Shown in pieces: positions 25,675-39,860 of a DNA stretch of 64,000 nucleotides. Positions within the stretch are counted from its first letter, which is position 1; each line of letters opens with the position of its first letter. The translations under genes were made by a program, and so were the position numbers. Under the pieces are notes generated by a model, which made no database searches, was not told the DNA's origin, and was given only the letters and a program-made list of their open reading frames with translations. Source of the DNA: Ascidia mentula (taxonomy: Eukaryota; Chordata; Ascidiacea; Phlebobranchia; Ascidiidae); assembly GCA_947561715.1 (NCBI GenBank), contig OX387203.1, forward strand, positions 17,670,001 to 17,734,000, written 5' to 3'.

Positions 25675-27435
25675 TTGGTTTACACTGCTCGTTTTGTACT
25701 GGCATCTAGTATTTGTGTGCGAAATTTCAAGTCGCTTGATACAAAAAAGTTCAAATCACAGGCGGACAACTCTCAAATTTATTTAATTCCGCCCTACCTT
25801 AATAGCCACCATAGTTCCAAACATGCCTTTTCGTTCGCGAATAAAAAACTAAAAAACATAGGCAAATTTGGTTTACACTGCTCGTTTTGTACTGGCATCT
25901 AGTATTTGTGTGCAAAATTTCAAGTCGCTTGATACAAAAATGTTCAAATCACAGGCGGACAACTCTCAAAATTACTTAATTCCGCCCAACCTTAGCCACC
26001 GTAGTTCCAAACATGCATTTTCGTTCGCGAATAAAAAACAAAAAGACATACGTCAATTTGGTTTACACTGCTCGTTTTGTACTGGCATCTAGTATTTGTG
26101 TGCGAAATTTCAAGTCGCTTGATACAAAAAAGTTCAAATCACAGGCGGACAACTCTCAAATTTATTTAATTCCGCCCTACCTTAATAGCCACCATAGTTC
26201 CAAACATGCCTTTTCGTTCGCGAATAAAAAACTAAAAAACATAGGCAAATTTGGTTTACACTGCTCGTTTTGTACTGGCATCTAGTATTTGTGTGCAAAA
26301 TTTCAAGTCGCTTGATACAAAAATGTTCAAATCACAGGCGGACAACTCTTAAAATTACTTAATTCCGCCCAACCTTAGCCACCGTAGTTCCAAACATGCA
26401 TTTTCGTTCGCGAATAAAAAACTAAAAGACATACGTCAATTTGGTTTACACTGCTCGTTTTGTACTGGCATCTAGTATTTGTGTGCGAAATTTCAAGTCG
26501 CTTGATACAAAAAAGTTCAAATCACAGGCGGACAACTCTCAAATTTATTTAATTCCGCCCTACCTTAATAGCCACCATAGTTCCAAACATGCCTTTTCGT
26601 TCGCGAATAAAAAACTAAAAAACATAGGCAAATTTGGTTTACACTGCTCGTTTTGTACTGGCATCTAGTATTTGTGTGCAAAATTTCAAGTCGCTTGATA
26701 CAAAAATGTTCAAATCACAGGCGGACAACTCTCAAAATTACTTAATTCCGCCCAACCTTAGCCACCGTAGTTCCAAACATGCATTTTCGTTCGCGAATAA
26801 AAAACAAAAAGACATACGTCAATTTGGTTTACACTGCTCGTTTTGTACTGGCATCTAGTATTTGTGTGCGAAATTTCAAGTCGCTTGATACAAAAAAGTT
26901 CAAATCACAGGCGGACAACTCTCAAATTTATTTAATTCCGCCCTACCTTAATAGCCACCATAGTTCCAAACATGCCTTTTCGTTCGCGAATAAAAAACTA
27001 AAAAACATAGGCAAATTTGGTTTACACTGCTCGTTTTGTACTGGCATCTAGTATTTGTGTGCAAAATTTCAAGTCGCTTGATACAAAAATGTTCAAATCA
27101 CAGGCGGACAACTCTTAAAATTACTTAATTCCGCCCAACCTTAGCCACCGTAGTTCCAAACATGCATTTTCGTTCGCGAATAAAAAACTAAAAGACATAC
27201 GTCAATTTGGTTTACACTGCTCGTTTTGTACTGGCATCTAGTATTTGTGTGCGAAATTTCAAGTCGCTTGATACAAAAAAGTTCAAAACACAGGCGGACA
27301 ACTCTCAAATTTATTTAATTCCGCCCTACCTTAATAGCCACCATAGTTCCAAATATGCCTTTTCGTTCGCGAATAAAAAACTAAAAGACATACGTCAATT
27401 TGGTTTACACTGCTCGTTTTGTACTGGCATCTAGT
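25675..27435 (+). repeat. Tetramer higher-order repeat, 766 bp
   Basis: The monomer order starting at 25675 restarts at 26441 and 27207. The spacing of 766 bp fits two 190-bp and two 193-bp monomers. Marks include 'aaaaaagttc' monomers alternating with 'aataaaaaacaaaaagac' monomers, and 'actcttaaaattac' shared at 26347 and 27113. The third copy is partial and has 'gttcaaaacacagg'. Confidence 0.8.
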
Positions 27436-28931
27436 ATTTGTGTGCGAAATTTCAAGTCGCTTGATACAAAAAAGTTCAAATCACAGGCGGACAACTCTCA
27501 AATTTATTTAATTCCGCCCTACCTTAATAGCCACCATAGTTCCAAACATGCCTTTTCGTTCGCGAATAAAAAACTAAAAAACATAGGCAAATTTGGTTTA
27601 CACTGCTCGTTTTGTACTGGCATCTAGTATTTGTGTGCAAAATTTCAAGTCGCTTGATACAAAAATGTTCAAATCACAGGCGGACAACTCTCAAAATTAC
27701 TTAATTCCGCCCAACCTTAGCCACCGTAGTTCCAAACATGCATTTTCGTTCGTGAATAAAAAACTAAAAGACATACGTCAATTTGGTTTACACTGCTCGT
27801 TTTATACTGGCATCTAGTATTTGTGTGCAAAATTTCACGTCGCTTGATACAAAAATGTTCAAATCACAGGCGGACAACTCTAAAAATTAGTTAATTCCGC
27901 CGAAACTTAGCCACCATAGTTCCAAACATGCGTTTTCGTTCGCGAATAAAAAACTAAAAGACATACGTCAATTTGGTTTACACTGCTCGTTTTGTACTGG
28001 CATCTAGTATTTGTGTGCAAAATTTCAAGTCGCTTGATACAAAAAAGTTCAAATCACAGGCGGACAACTCTCAAATTTATTTAATTCCGCCCTACCTTAA
28101 TAGCCACCATAGTTCCAAACATGCCTTTTCGTTCGCGAATAAAAAACTAAAAAACATAGGCAAATTTGGTTTACACTGCTCGTTTTGTACTGGCATCTAG
28201 TATTTGTGTGCAAAATTTCAAGTCGCTTGATACAAAAATGTTCAAATCACAGGCGGACAACTCTCAAAAGTACTTAATTCCGCCGAACCTTAGCCACCAT
28301 AGTTCCAAACATGCCTTTTCGTTCGCGAATAAAAAACTAAAAAACGTAGGCAATTTTGGTTTACACTGCTCGTTTTGTACTGGCATCTAGTATTTGTGTG
28401 CAAAATTTCAAGTCGTTTGATACAAAAATGTTCAAATCACAGGCGGACAACTCTCAAATTTATTTAATTCCGCCCTACCTTAATAGCCACCATAGTGTCA
28501 AACATGTGTTTTCGTTCACTAACAAAAAACAAAAAGACATACGCCAATTTGGTTTTCTCTGCTCGTTTTGTACTGGCATCTAGTATTTGTGTGCAAAATT
28601 TCAAGTTGCTTGATACAAAAATGTTCAAATCACAGGCGGACAACTCTAAAAATTACTTAATTCCGCCAAACCTTAGCCACCATAGTTCCAAACATGCGTT
28701 TTCGTTCGCGAATAAAAAACTAAAAAACATAGGCAAATTTGGTTTACACTGCTCGTTTTGTACTGGCATCTAGTATTTGTGTGCGAAATTTCAAGTCGCT
28801 TGATACAAAAAAGTTCAAATCACAGGCGGACAACTCTCAAATTTATTTAATTCCGACCTACCTTAATAGCCACCATAGTTCCAAACATGCCTTTTCGTTC
28901 GCGAATAAAAAACTAAAAAACATAGGCAAAT

Positions 28932-31730
28932 TTGGTTTACACTGCTCGTTTTGTACTGGCATCTAGTATTTGTGTGCGAAATTTCAAGTCGCTTGATACA
29001 AAAATGTTCAAATCACAGGCGGACAACTCTCAAATTTATTTAATTCCGCCCTACCTTAATAGCCACCATAGTTCCAAACATGCCTTTTCGTTCGCGAATA
29101 AAAAACTAAAAAACATAGGCAAATTTGGTTTACACTGCTCGTTTTGTACTGGCATCTAGTATTTGTGTGCAAAATTTCAAGTCGCTTGATACAAAAATGT
29201 TCAAATCACAGGCGGACAACTCTCAAAATTACTTAATTCCGCCCAACCTTAGCCACCGTAGTTCCAAACATGCATTTTCGTTCGCGAATAAAAAACAAAA
29301 AGACATACGTCAATTTGGTTTACACTGCTCGTTTTGTACTGGCATCTAGTATTTGTGTGCGAAATTTCAAGTCGCTTGATACAAAAAAGTTCAAATCACA
29401 GGCGAACAACTCTCAAATTTATTTAATTCCGCCCTACCTTAATAGCCACCATAGTTCCAAACATGCCTTTTCGTTCGCGAATAAAAAACTAAAAAACATA
29501 GGCAAATTTGGTTTACACTGCTCGTTTTGTACTGGCATCTAGTATTTGTGTGCAAAATTTCAAGTCGCTTGATACAAAAATGTTCAAATCACAGGCGGAC
29601 AACTCTCAAAATTACTTAATTCCGCCCAACCTTAGCCACCGTAGTTCCAAACATGCATTTTCGTTCGCGAATAAAAAACTAAAAGACATACGTCAATTTG
29701 GTTTACACTGCTCGTTTTGTACTGGCATCTAGTATTTGTGTGCAAAATTTCAAGTCGCTTGATACAAAAATGTTCAAATCACAGGCGGACAACTCTAAAA
29801 ATTACTTAATTCCGCCGAAACTTAGCCACCATAGTTCCAAACATGCGTTTTCGTTCGCGAATAAAAAACTAAAAGACATACGTCAATTTGGTTTACACTG
29901 CTCGTTTTGTACTGGCATCTAGTATTTGTGTGCAAAATTTCAAGTCGCTTGATACAAAAAAGTTCAAATCACAGGCGGACAACTCTCAAATTTATTTAAT
30001 TACGCCATACCTTAATAGCCACCATAGTTCCAAACATGCCTTTTCGTTCGCGAATAAAAAACTAAAAAACATAGGCAAATTTGGTTTACACTGCTCGTTT
30101 TGTACTGGCATCTAGTATTTGTGTGCAAAATTTCAAGTCGCTTGATACAAAAATGTTCAAATCACAGGCGGACAACTCTCAAAATTACTTAATTCCGCCC
30201 AACCTTAGCCACCGTAGTTCCAAACATGCATTTTCGTTCGCGAATAAAAAACTAAAAAACATAGGCAAATTTGGTTTACACTGCTCGTTTTGTACTGGCA
30301 TCTAGTATTTGTGTGCGAAATTTCAAGTCGCTTGATACAAAAATGTTCAAATCACAGGCGGACAACTCTCAAAATTACTTAATTCCGCCCAACCTTAGCC
30401 ACCGTAGTTCCAAACATGCATTTTCGTTCGCGAATAAAAAACTAAAAGACATACGTCAATTTGGTTTACACTGCTCGTTTTGTACTGGCATCTAGTATTT
30501 GTGTGCGAAATTTCAAGTCGCTTGATACAAAAAAGTTCAAATCACAGGCGGACAACTCTCAAATTTATTTAATTCCGCCCTACCTTAATAGCCACCATAG
30601 TTCCAAACATGCCTTTTCGTTCGCGAATAAAAAACTAAAAAACATAGGCAAATTTGGTTTACACTGCTCGTTTTGTACTGGCATCTAGTATTTGTGTGCA
30701 AAATTTCAAGTCGCTTGATACAAAAATGTTCAAATCACAGGCGGACAACTCTCAAAATTACTTAATTCCGCCCAACCTTAGCCACCGTAGTTCCAAACAT
30801 GCATTTTCGTTCGCGAATAAAAAACAAAAAGACATACGTCAATTTGGTTTACACTGCTCGTTTTGTACTGGCATCTAGTATTTGTGTGCGAAATTTCAAG
30901 TCGCTTGATACAAAAAAGTTCAAATCACAGGCGAACAACTCTCAAATTTATTTAATTCCGCCCTACCTTAATAGCCACCATAGTTCCAAACATGCCTTTT
31001 CGTTCGCGAATAAAAAACTAAAAAACATAGGCAAATTTGGTTTACACTGCTCGTTTTGTACTGGCATCTAGTATTTGTGTGCAAAATTTCAAGTCGCTTG
31101 ATACAAAAATGTTCAAATCACAGGCGGACAACTCTCAAAATTACTTAATTCCGCCCAACCTTAGCCACCGTAGTTCCAAACATGCATTTTCGTTCGCGAA
31201 TAAAAAACTAAAAGACATACGTCAATTTGGTTTACACTGCTCGTTTTGTACTGGCATCTAGTATTTGTGTGCAAAATTTCAAGTCGCTTGATACAAAAAT
31301 GTTCAAATCACAGGCGGACAACTCTAAAAATTACTTAATTCCGCCGAAACTTAGCCACCATAGTTCCAAACATGCGTTTTCGTTCGCGAATAAAAAACTA
31401 AAAGACATACGTCAATTTGGTTTACACTGCTCGTTTTGTACTGGCATCTAGTATTTGTGTGCAAAATTTCAAGTCGCTTGATACAAAAAAGTTCAAATCA
31501 CAGGCGGACAACTCTCAAATTTATTTAATTACGCCATACCTTAATAGCCACCATAGTTCCAAACATGCCTTTTCGTTCGCGAATAAAAAACTAAAAAACA
31601 TAGGCAAATTTGGTTTACACTGCTCGTTTTGTACTGGCATCTAGTATTTGTGTGCAAAATTTCAAGTCGCTTGATACAAAAATGTTCAAATCACAGGCGG
31701 ACAACTCTCAAAATTACTTAATTCCGTCCA
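28932..31730 (+). repeat. 8-mer higher-order repeat, 1529 bp
   Basis: Monomers starting at 29125, 29508, 29698, 29888 and 30081 return 1529 bp later (five 190-bp plus three 193-bp units). The rare marker 'caggcgaacaac' at 29400 and 30929 supports the pairing, as does 'aattacgccatacc' at 29999 and 31528. Confidence 0.82.
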
Positions 31731-33900
31731 ACCTTAGCCACCGTAGTTCCAAACATGCATTTTCGTTCGCGAATAAAAAACTAATAGACATACGTCAATT
31801 TGGTTTACACTGCTCGTTTTGTACTGGCATCTAGTATTTGTGTGCAAAATTTCAAGTCGCTTGATACAAAAATGTTCAAATCACAGGCGGACAACTCTAA
31901 AAATTACTTAATTCCGCCGAAACTTAGCCACCATAGTTCCAAACATGCGTTTTCGTTCGCGAATAAAAAACTAAAAGACATACGTCAATTTGGTTTACAC
32001 TGCTCGTTTTGTACTGGCATCTAGTATTTGTGTGCAAAATTTCAAGTCGCTTGATACAAAAAAGTTCAAATCACAGGCGGACAACTCTCAAATTTATTTA
32101 ATTACGCCATACCTTAATAGCCACCATAGTTCCAAACATGCCTTTTCGTTCGCGAATAAAAAACTAAAAAACATAGGCAAATTTGGTTTACACTGCTCGT
32201 TTTGTACTGGCATCTAGTATTTGTGTGCAAAATTTCAAGTCGCTTGATACAAAAATGTTCAAATCACAGGCGGACAACTCTCAAAATTACTTAATTCCGC
32301 CCAACCTTAGCCACCGTAGTTCCAAACATGCATTTTCGTTCGCGAATAAAAAACTAAAAAACATAGGCAAATTTGGTTTACACTGCTCGTTTTGTACTGG
32401 CATCTAGTATTTGTGTGCGAAATTTCAAGTCGCTTGATACAAAAATGTTCAAATCACAGGCGGACAACTCTCAAAATTACTTAATTCCGCCCAACCTTAG
32501 CCACCGTAGTTCCAAACATGCATTTTCGTTCGCGAATAAAAAACTAAAAGACATACGTCAATTTGGTTTACACTGCTCGTTTTGTACTGGCATCTAGTAT
32601 TTGTGTGCGAAATTTCAAGTCGCTTGATACAAAAAAGTTCAAATCACAGGCGGACAACTCTCAAATTTATTTAATTCCGCCCTACCTTAATAGCCACCAT
32701 AGTTCCAAACATGCCTTTTCGTTCGCGAATAAAAAACTAAAAAACATAGGCAAATTTGGTTTACACTGCTCGTTTTGTACTGGCATCTAGTATTTGTGTG
32801 CAAAATTTCAAGTCGCTTGATACAAAAATGTTCAAATCACAGGCGGACAACTCTCAAAATTACTTAATTCCGCCCAACCTTAGCCACCGTAGTTCCAAAC
32901 ATGCATTTTCGTTCGCGAATAAAAAACAAAAAGACATACGTCAATTTGGTTTACACTGCTCGTTTTGTACTGGCATCTAGTATTTGTGTGCGAAATTTCA
33001 AGTCGCTTGATACAAAAAAGTTCAAATCACAGGCGAACAACTCTCAAATTTATTTAATTCCGCCCTACCTTAATAGCCACCATAGTTCCAAACATGCCTT
33101 TTCGTTCGCGAATAAAAAACTAAAAAACATAGGCAAATTTGGTTTACACTGCTCGTTTTGTACTGGCATCTAGTATTTGTGTGCAAAATTTCAAGTCGCT
33201 TGATACAAAAATGTTCAAATCACAGGCGGACAACTCTCAAAATTACTTAATTCCGCCCAACCTTAGCCACCGTAGTTCCAAACATGCATTTTCGTTCGCG
33301 AATAAAAAACTAAAAGACATACGTCAATTTGGTTTACACTGCTCGTTTTGTACTGGCATCTAGTATTTGTGTGCAAAATTTCAAGTCGCTTGATACAAAA
33401 ATGTTCAAATCACAGGCGGACAACTCTAAAAATTACTTAATTCCGCCGAAACTTAGCCACCATAGTTCCAAACATGCGTTTTCGTTCGCGAATAAAAAAC
33501 TAAAAGACATACGTCAATTTGGTTTACACTGCTCGTTTTGTACTGGCATCTAGTATTTGTGTGCAAAATTTCAAGTCGCTTGATACAAAAAAGTTCAAAT
33601 CACAGGCGGACAACTCTCAAATTTATTTAATTACGCCATACCTTAATAGCCACCATAGTTCCAAACATGCCTTTTCGTTCGCGAATAAAAAACTAAAAAA
33701 CATAGGCAAATTTGGTTTACACTGCTCGTTTTGTACTGGCATCTAGTATTTGTGTGCAAAATTTCAAGTCGCTTGATACAAAAATGTTCAAATCACAGGC
33801 GGACAACTCTCAAAATTACTTAATTCCGTCCAACCTTAGCCACCGTAGTTCCAAACATGCATTTTCGTTCGCGAATAAAAAACTAATAGACATACGTCAA
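29888..33900 (+). repeat. 11-mer higher-order repeat, 2102 bp (left pair)
   Basis: About ten consecutive monomers from 29888 match those from 31990 at a constant 2102 bp (seven 190-bp plus four 193-bp units). Shared rare marks include 'aattacgccatacc', 'caggcgaacaac' (30929 and 33031), 'ttccgtccaacc' (31724 and 33826) and 'aactaatagac'. This overlaps the 1529-bp HOR, so amplification occurred in more than one register. Confidence 0.85.
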
Positions 33901-34857
33901 TTTGGTTTACACTGCTCGTTTTGTACTGGCATCTAGTATTTGTGTGCAAAATTTCAAGTCGCTTGATACAAAAAAGTTCAAATCACAGGCGGACAACTCT
34001 CAAATTTATTTAATTCCGCCCTACCTTAATAGCCACCATAGTTCCAAACATGCCTTTTCGTTCGCGAATAAAAAACTAAAAAACATAGGCAAATTTGGTT
34101 TACACTGCTCGTTTTGTACTGGCATCTAGTATTTGTGTGCAAAATTTCAAGTCGCTTGATACAAAAATGTTCAAATCACAGGCGGACAACTCTCAAAATT
34201 ACTTAATTCCGCCCAACCTTAGCCACCGTAGTTCCAAACATGCATTTTCGTTCGCAAATAAAAAACAAAAAGACATACGTCAATTTGGTTTACACTGCTC
34301 GTTTTGTACTGGCATCTAGTATTTGTGTGCGAAATTTCAAGTCGCTTGATACAAAAAAGTTCAAATCACAGGCGGACAACTCTCCAATTTATTTAATTCC
34401 GCCCTACCTTAATAGCCGCCATAGTTCCAAACATGCCTTTTCGTTCGCGAATAAAAAACTAAAAAACATAGGCAAATTTGGTTTACACTGCTCGTTTTGT
34501 ACTGGCATCTAGTATTTGTGTGCAAAATTTCAAGTCGCTTGATACAAAAATGTTCAAATCACAGGCGGACAACTCTCAAAATTACTTAATTCCGCCCAAC
34601 CTTAGCCACCGTAGTTCCAAACATGCATTTTCGTTCGCGAATAAAAAACTAAAAGACATACGTCAATTTGGTTTACACTGCTCGTTTTGTACTGGCATCT
34701 AGTATTTGTGTGCAAAATTTCAAGTCGCTTGATACAAAAATGTTCAAATCACAGGCGGACAACTCTAAAAATTACTTAATTCCGCCGAAACTTAGCCACC
34801 ATAGTTCCAAACATGCGTTTTCGTTCGCGAATAAAAAACTAAAAGACATACGTCAAT

Positions 34858-37800
34858 TTGGTTTACACTGCTCGTTTTGTACTGGCATCTAGTATTTGTG
34901 TGCAAAATTTCAAGTCGCTTGATACAAAAAAGTTCAAATCACAGGCGGACAACTCTCAAATTTATTTAATTCCGCCCTACCTTAATAGCCACCATAGTTC
35001 CAAACATGCCTTTTCGTTCGCGAATAAAAAACTAAAAAACATAGGCAAATTTGGTTTACACTGCTCGTTTTGTACTGGCATCTAGTATTTGTGTGCAAAA
35101 TTTCAAGTCGCTTGATACAAAAATGTTCAAATCACAGGCGGACAACTCTCAAAATTACTTAATTCCGCCCAACCTTAGCCACCGTAGTTCCAAACATGCA
35201 TTTTCGTTCGCGAATAAAAAACTAAAAGACATACGTCAATTTGGTTTACACTGCTCGTTTTGTACTGGCATCTAGTATTTGTGTGCAAAATTTCAAGTCG
35301 CTTGATACAAAAATGTTCAAATCACAGGCGGACAACTCTAAAAATTACTTAATTCCGCCGAAACTTAGCCACCATAGTTCCAAACATGCGTTTTCGTTCG
35401 CGAATAAAAAACTAAAAGACATACGTCAATTTGGTTTACACTGCTCGTTTTGTACTGGCATCTAGTATTTGTGTGCGAAATTTCAAGTCGCTTGATACAA
35501 AAAAGTTCAAATCACAGGCGGACAACTCTCAAATTTATTTAATTCCGCCCTACCTTAATAGCCACCATAGTTCCAAACATGCCTTTTCGTTCGCGAATAA
35601 AAAGGAAAAAGACATACGCCAATTTGGTTTGCTCTGCTCGTTTTGTACTGGCATCTAGTATTTGTGTGCAAAATTTCAAGTCGCTTGATGCAAAAATGTT
35701 CAAATCACAGGCGGACAACTCTCAAAAGTACTAAATTCCGCCGAACCTTAGCCACCATAGTTCCAAACATGCGTTTTCGTTCGCGAATAAAAAACTAAAA
35801 GACATACGTCAATTTGGTTTACACTGCTCGTTTTGTACTGGCATCTAGTATTTGTGTGCAAAATTTCAAGTCGCTTGATACAAAAATGTTCAAATCACAG
35901 GCGGACAACTCTCAAATTTATTTAATTCCGCCCTACCTTAATAGCCACCATAGTTCCAAACATGCCTTTTCGTTCGCGAATAAAAAACTAAAAAACATAG
36001 GCAAATTTGGTTTACACTGATCGTTTTATACTGGCATCTAGTATTTGTGTGCTAAATTTCAAGTCGCCTGATGCAAAAATGTTCAAATCACAGGCGGACA
36101 ACTCTCAAAAGTACTGAATTCCGCCGAACCTTAGCCACCATAGTTCCAAACATGCCTTTTCGTTCGCGAATAAAAAACTAAAAAACGTAGGCAATTTTGG
36201 TTTACACTGCTCGTTTTGTACTGGCATCTAGTATTTGTGTGCAAAATTTTAAGTCGCTTGATACAAAAATGTTCAAATCACAGGCGGACAACTCCCAAAT
36301 TTATTTAATTCCGCCCTACCTTAATAGCCACCATAGTGTCAAACATGTGTTTTCGTTCACTAACAAAAAACAAAAAGATATTCGCCAATTTGGTTTGCTC
36401 TGCTCGTTTTGTACTGGCATCTAGTATTTGTGTGCAAAATTTCAAGTTGCTTGATACAAAAATGTTCAAATCACAGGCGGACAACTCTCAAAATTACTTA
36501 ATTCCGCCAAACCTTAGCCACCATAGTTCCAAACATGCGTTTTCGTTCGCGAATAAAAAACTAAAAGACATACGTCAATTTGGTTTACACTGCTCGTTTT
36601 GTACTGGCATCTAGTATTTGTGTGCAAAATTTCAAGTCGCTTGATACAAAAATGTTCAAATCACAGGCGGACAACTCTCAAAATTACTTAATTCCGCCCA
36701 ACCTTAGCCACCATAGTTCCAAACATGCATTTTCGTTCGCGAATAAAAAACTAAAAGACATACGTCAATTTGGTTTACACTGCTCGTTTTGTACTGGCAT
36801 CTAGTATTTGTGTGCAAAATTTCAAGTCGCTTGATACAAAAATGTTCAAATCACAGGCGGACAACTCTAAAAATTACTTAATTCCGCCGAAACTTAGCCA
36901 CCATAGTTCCAAACATGCGTTTTCGTTCGCGAATAAAAAACTAAAAGACATACGTCAATTTGGTTTACACTGCTCGTTTTGTACTGGCATATAGTATTTG
37001 TGTGCAAAATTTCAAGTCGCTTGATACAAAAAAGTTCAAATCACAGGCGGACAACTCTCAAATTTATTTAATTCCGCCCTACCTTAATAGCCACCATAGT
37101 TCCAAACATGCCTTTTCGTTCGCGAATAAAAAACTAAAAAACATAGGCAAATTTGGTTTACACTGCTCGTTTTGTACTGGCATCTAGTATTTGTGTGCAA
37201 AATTTCAAGTCGCTTGATACAAAAATGTTCAAATCACAGGCGGACAACTCTCAAAATTACTTAATTCCGCCCAACCTTAGCCACCGTAGTTCCAAACATG
37301 CATTTTCGTTCGCGAATAAAAAACTAAAAGACATACGTCAATTTGGTTTACACTGCTCGTTTTGTACTGGCATCTAGTATTTGTGTGCAAAATTTCAAGT
37401 CGCTTGATACAAAAATGTTCAAATCACAGGCGGACAACTCTAAAAATTACTTAATTCCGCCGAAACTTAGCCACCATAGTTCCAAACATGCGTTTTCGTT
37501 CGCGAATAAAAAACTAAAAGACATACGTCAATTTGGTTTACACTGCTCGTTTTGTACTGGCATCTAGTATTTGTGTGCGAAATTTCAAGTCGCTTGATAC
37601 AAAAAAGTTCAAATCACAGGCGGACAACTCTCAAATTTATTTAATTCCGCCCTACCTTAATAGCCACCATAGTTCCAAACATGCCTTTTCGTTCGCGAAT
37701 AAAAAGGAAAAAGACATACGCCAATTTGGTTTGCTCTGCTCGTTTTGTACTGGCATCTAGTATTTGTGTGCAAAATTTCAAGTCGCTTGATGCAAAAATG

Positions 37801-38680
37801 TTCAAATCACAGGCGGACAACTCTCAAAAGTACTAAATTCCGCCGAACCTTAGCCACCATAGTTCCAAACATGCGTTTTCGTTCGCGAATAAAAAACTAA
37901 AAGACATACGCCAATTTGGTTTACACTGCTCGTTTTGTACTGGCATCTAGTATTTGTGTGCAAAATTTCAAGTCGCTTGATACAAAAATGTTCAAATCAC
38001 AGGCGGACAACTCTCAAATTTATTTAATTCCGCCCTACCTTAATAGCCACCATAGTTCCAAACATGCCTTTTCGTTCGCGAATAAAAAACTAAAAAACAT
38101 AGGCAAATTTGGTTTACACTGATCGTTTTATACTGGCATCTAGTATTTGTGTGCAAAATTTCAAGTCGCCTGATGCAAAAATGTTCAAATCACAGGCGGA
38201 CAACTCTCAAAAGTACTGAATTCCGCCGAACCTTAGCCACCATAGTTCCAAACATGCCTTTTCGTTCGCGAATAAAAAACTAAAAAACGTAGGCAATTTT
38301 GGTTTACACTGCTCGTTTTGTACTGGCATCTAGTATTTGTGTGCAAAATTTTAAGTCGCTTGATACAAAAATGTTCAAATCACAGGCGGACAACTCCCAA
38401 ATTTATTTAATTCCGCCCTACCTTAATAGCCACCATAGTGTCAAACATGTGTTTTCGTTCACTAACAAAAAACAAAAAGACATTCGCCAATTTGGTTTGC
38501 TCTGCTCGTTTTGTACTGGCATCTAGTATTTGTGTGCAAAATTTCAAGTTGCTTGATACAAAAATGTTCAAATCACAGGCGGACAACTCTCAAAATTACT
38601 TAATTCCGCCAAACCTTAGCCACCATAGTTCCAAACATGCGTTTTCGTTCGCGAATAAAAAACTAAAAGACATACGTCAA
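34858..38680 (+). repeat. 11-mer higher-order repeat, 2102 bp (right pair)
   Basis: Monomers starting at 34858, 35051, 35241, 35431, 35814 and 36197 return at 36960, 37153, 37343, 37533, 37916 and 38299. Shared marks are 'aataaaaaggaaaaagac', 'aaaagtactaaattcc', 'cactgatcgttttatactgg' and 'aactcccaaattt'. A few substitutions separate the copies, for example 'gtgctaaat' only in the first. Confidence 0.85.
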
Positions 38681-39860
38681 TTTGGTTTACACTGCTCGTT
38701 TTGTACTGGCATCTAGTATTTGTGTGCAAAATTTCAAGTCGCTTGATAAAAAATGTTCAAATCACAGGCGGACAACTCTTAAATTTATTTAATTCCGCCC
38801 TACCTTAATAGCCACCATAGTGTCAAACATGTGTTTTCGTTCACTAACAAAAAACAAAAAGACATACGCCAATTTGGTTTTCTCTGCTCGTTTTGTACTG
38901 GCATCTAGTATTTGTGTGCAAAATTTCAAGTTGCTTGATACAAAAATGTTCAAATCACAGGCGGACAACTCTAAAAATTACGTAATTCCGCCAAACCTTA
39001 GCCACCATAGTTCCAAACATGCGTTTTCGTTCGCGAATAAAAAACTAAAAGACATACGTCAATTTGGTTTACACTGCTCGTTTTGTACTGGCATCTAGTA
39101 TTTGTGTGCAAAATTTCAAGTCGCTTGATAAAAAATGTTCAAATCACAGGCGGACAACTCTTAAATTTATTTAATTCCGCCCTACCTTAATAGCCACCAT
39201 AGTGTCAAACATGTGTTTTCGTTCACTAACAAAAAACTAAAAGACATACGTCAATTTGGTTTGCTCTGCTCGTTTTGTACTGGCATCTAGTATTTGTGTG
39301 CAAAATTTCAAGTCGCTTGATACAAAAATGTTCAAATCACAGGCGGACAACTCTCAAAATTACTTAATTCCGCCCAACCTTAGCCACCGTAGTTCCAAAC
39401 ATGCATTTTCGTTCGCGAATAAAAAGGTAAAGGACATACGCCAATTTGGTTTACACTGCTCGTTTTGTACTGGCATCTAGTATTTGTGTGCAAAATTTCA
39501 AGTCGCTTGATACAAAAATGTTCAAATCACAGGCGGACAACTCTCAAAATTACTTAATTCCGCCCAACCTTAGCCACCATAGTGTCAAACATGCATTTTC
39601 GTTCGCGAATAAAAAAACTAAAAGACATACGCCAATTTGGTTTACACTGCTCGTTTTGTACTGGCATCTAGTATTTGTGTGCAAAATTTCAAGTCGCTTG
39701 ATACAAAAATGTTCAAATCACAGGCGGACAACTCTCAAAATTACTTAATTCCGCCCAACCTTAGCCACCGTAGTTCCAAACATGCATTTTCGTTCGCGAA
39801 TAAAAAGGTAAAGGACATACGCCAATTTGGTTTACACTGCTCGTTTTGTACTGGCATCTA
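38299..39860 (+). repeat. Distant copy of the 13.4-14.9 kb satellite block
   Basis: The monomer order and indels from 13415 to about 14980 recur here at a constant offset of 24884 bp. Shared features include two 'gataaaaaatg' one-base-short monomers, 'aataaaaaggtaaaggac' monomers, and an 'aataaaaaaactaaaag' monomer with an extra A. A third related stretch lies at 24780-25330, and part returns at 45095-46060. Confidence 0.75.
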
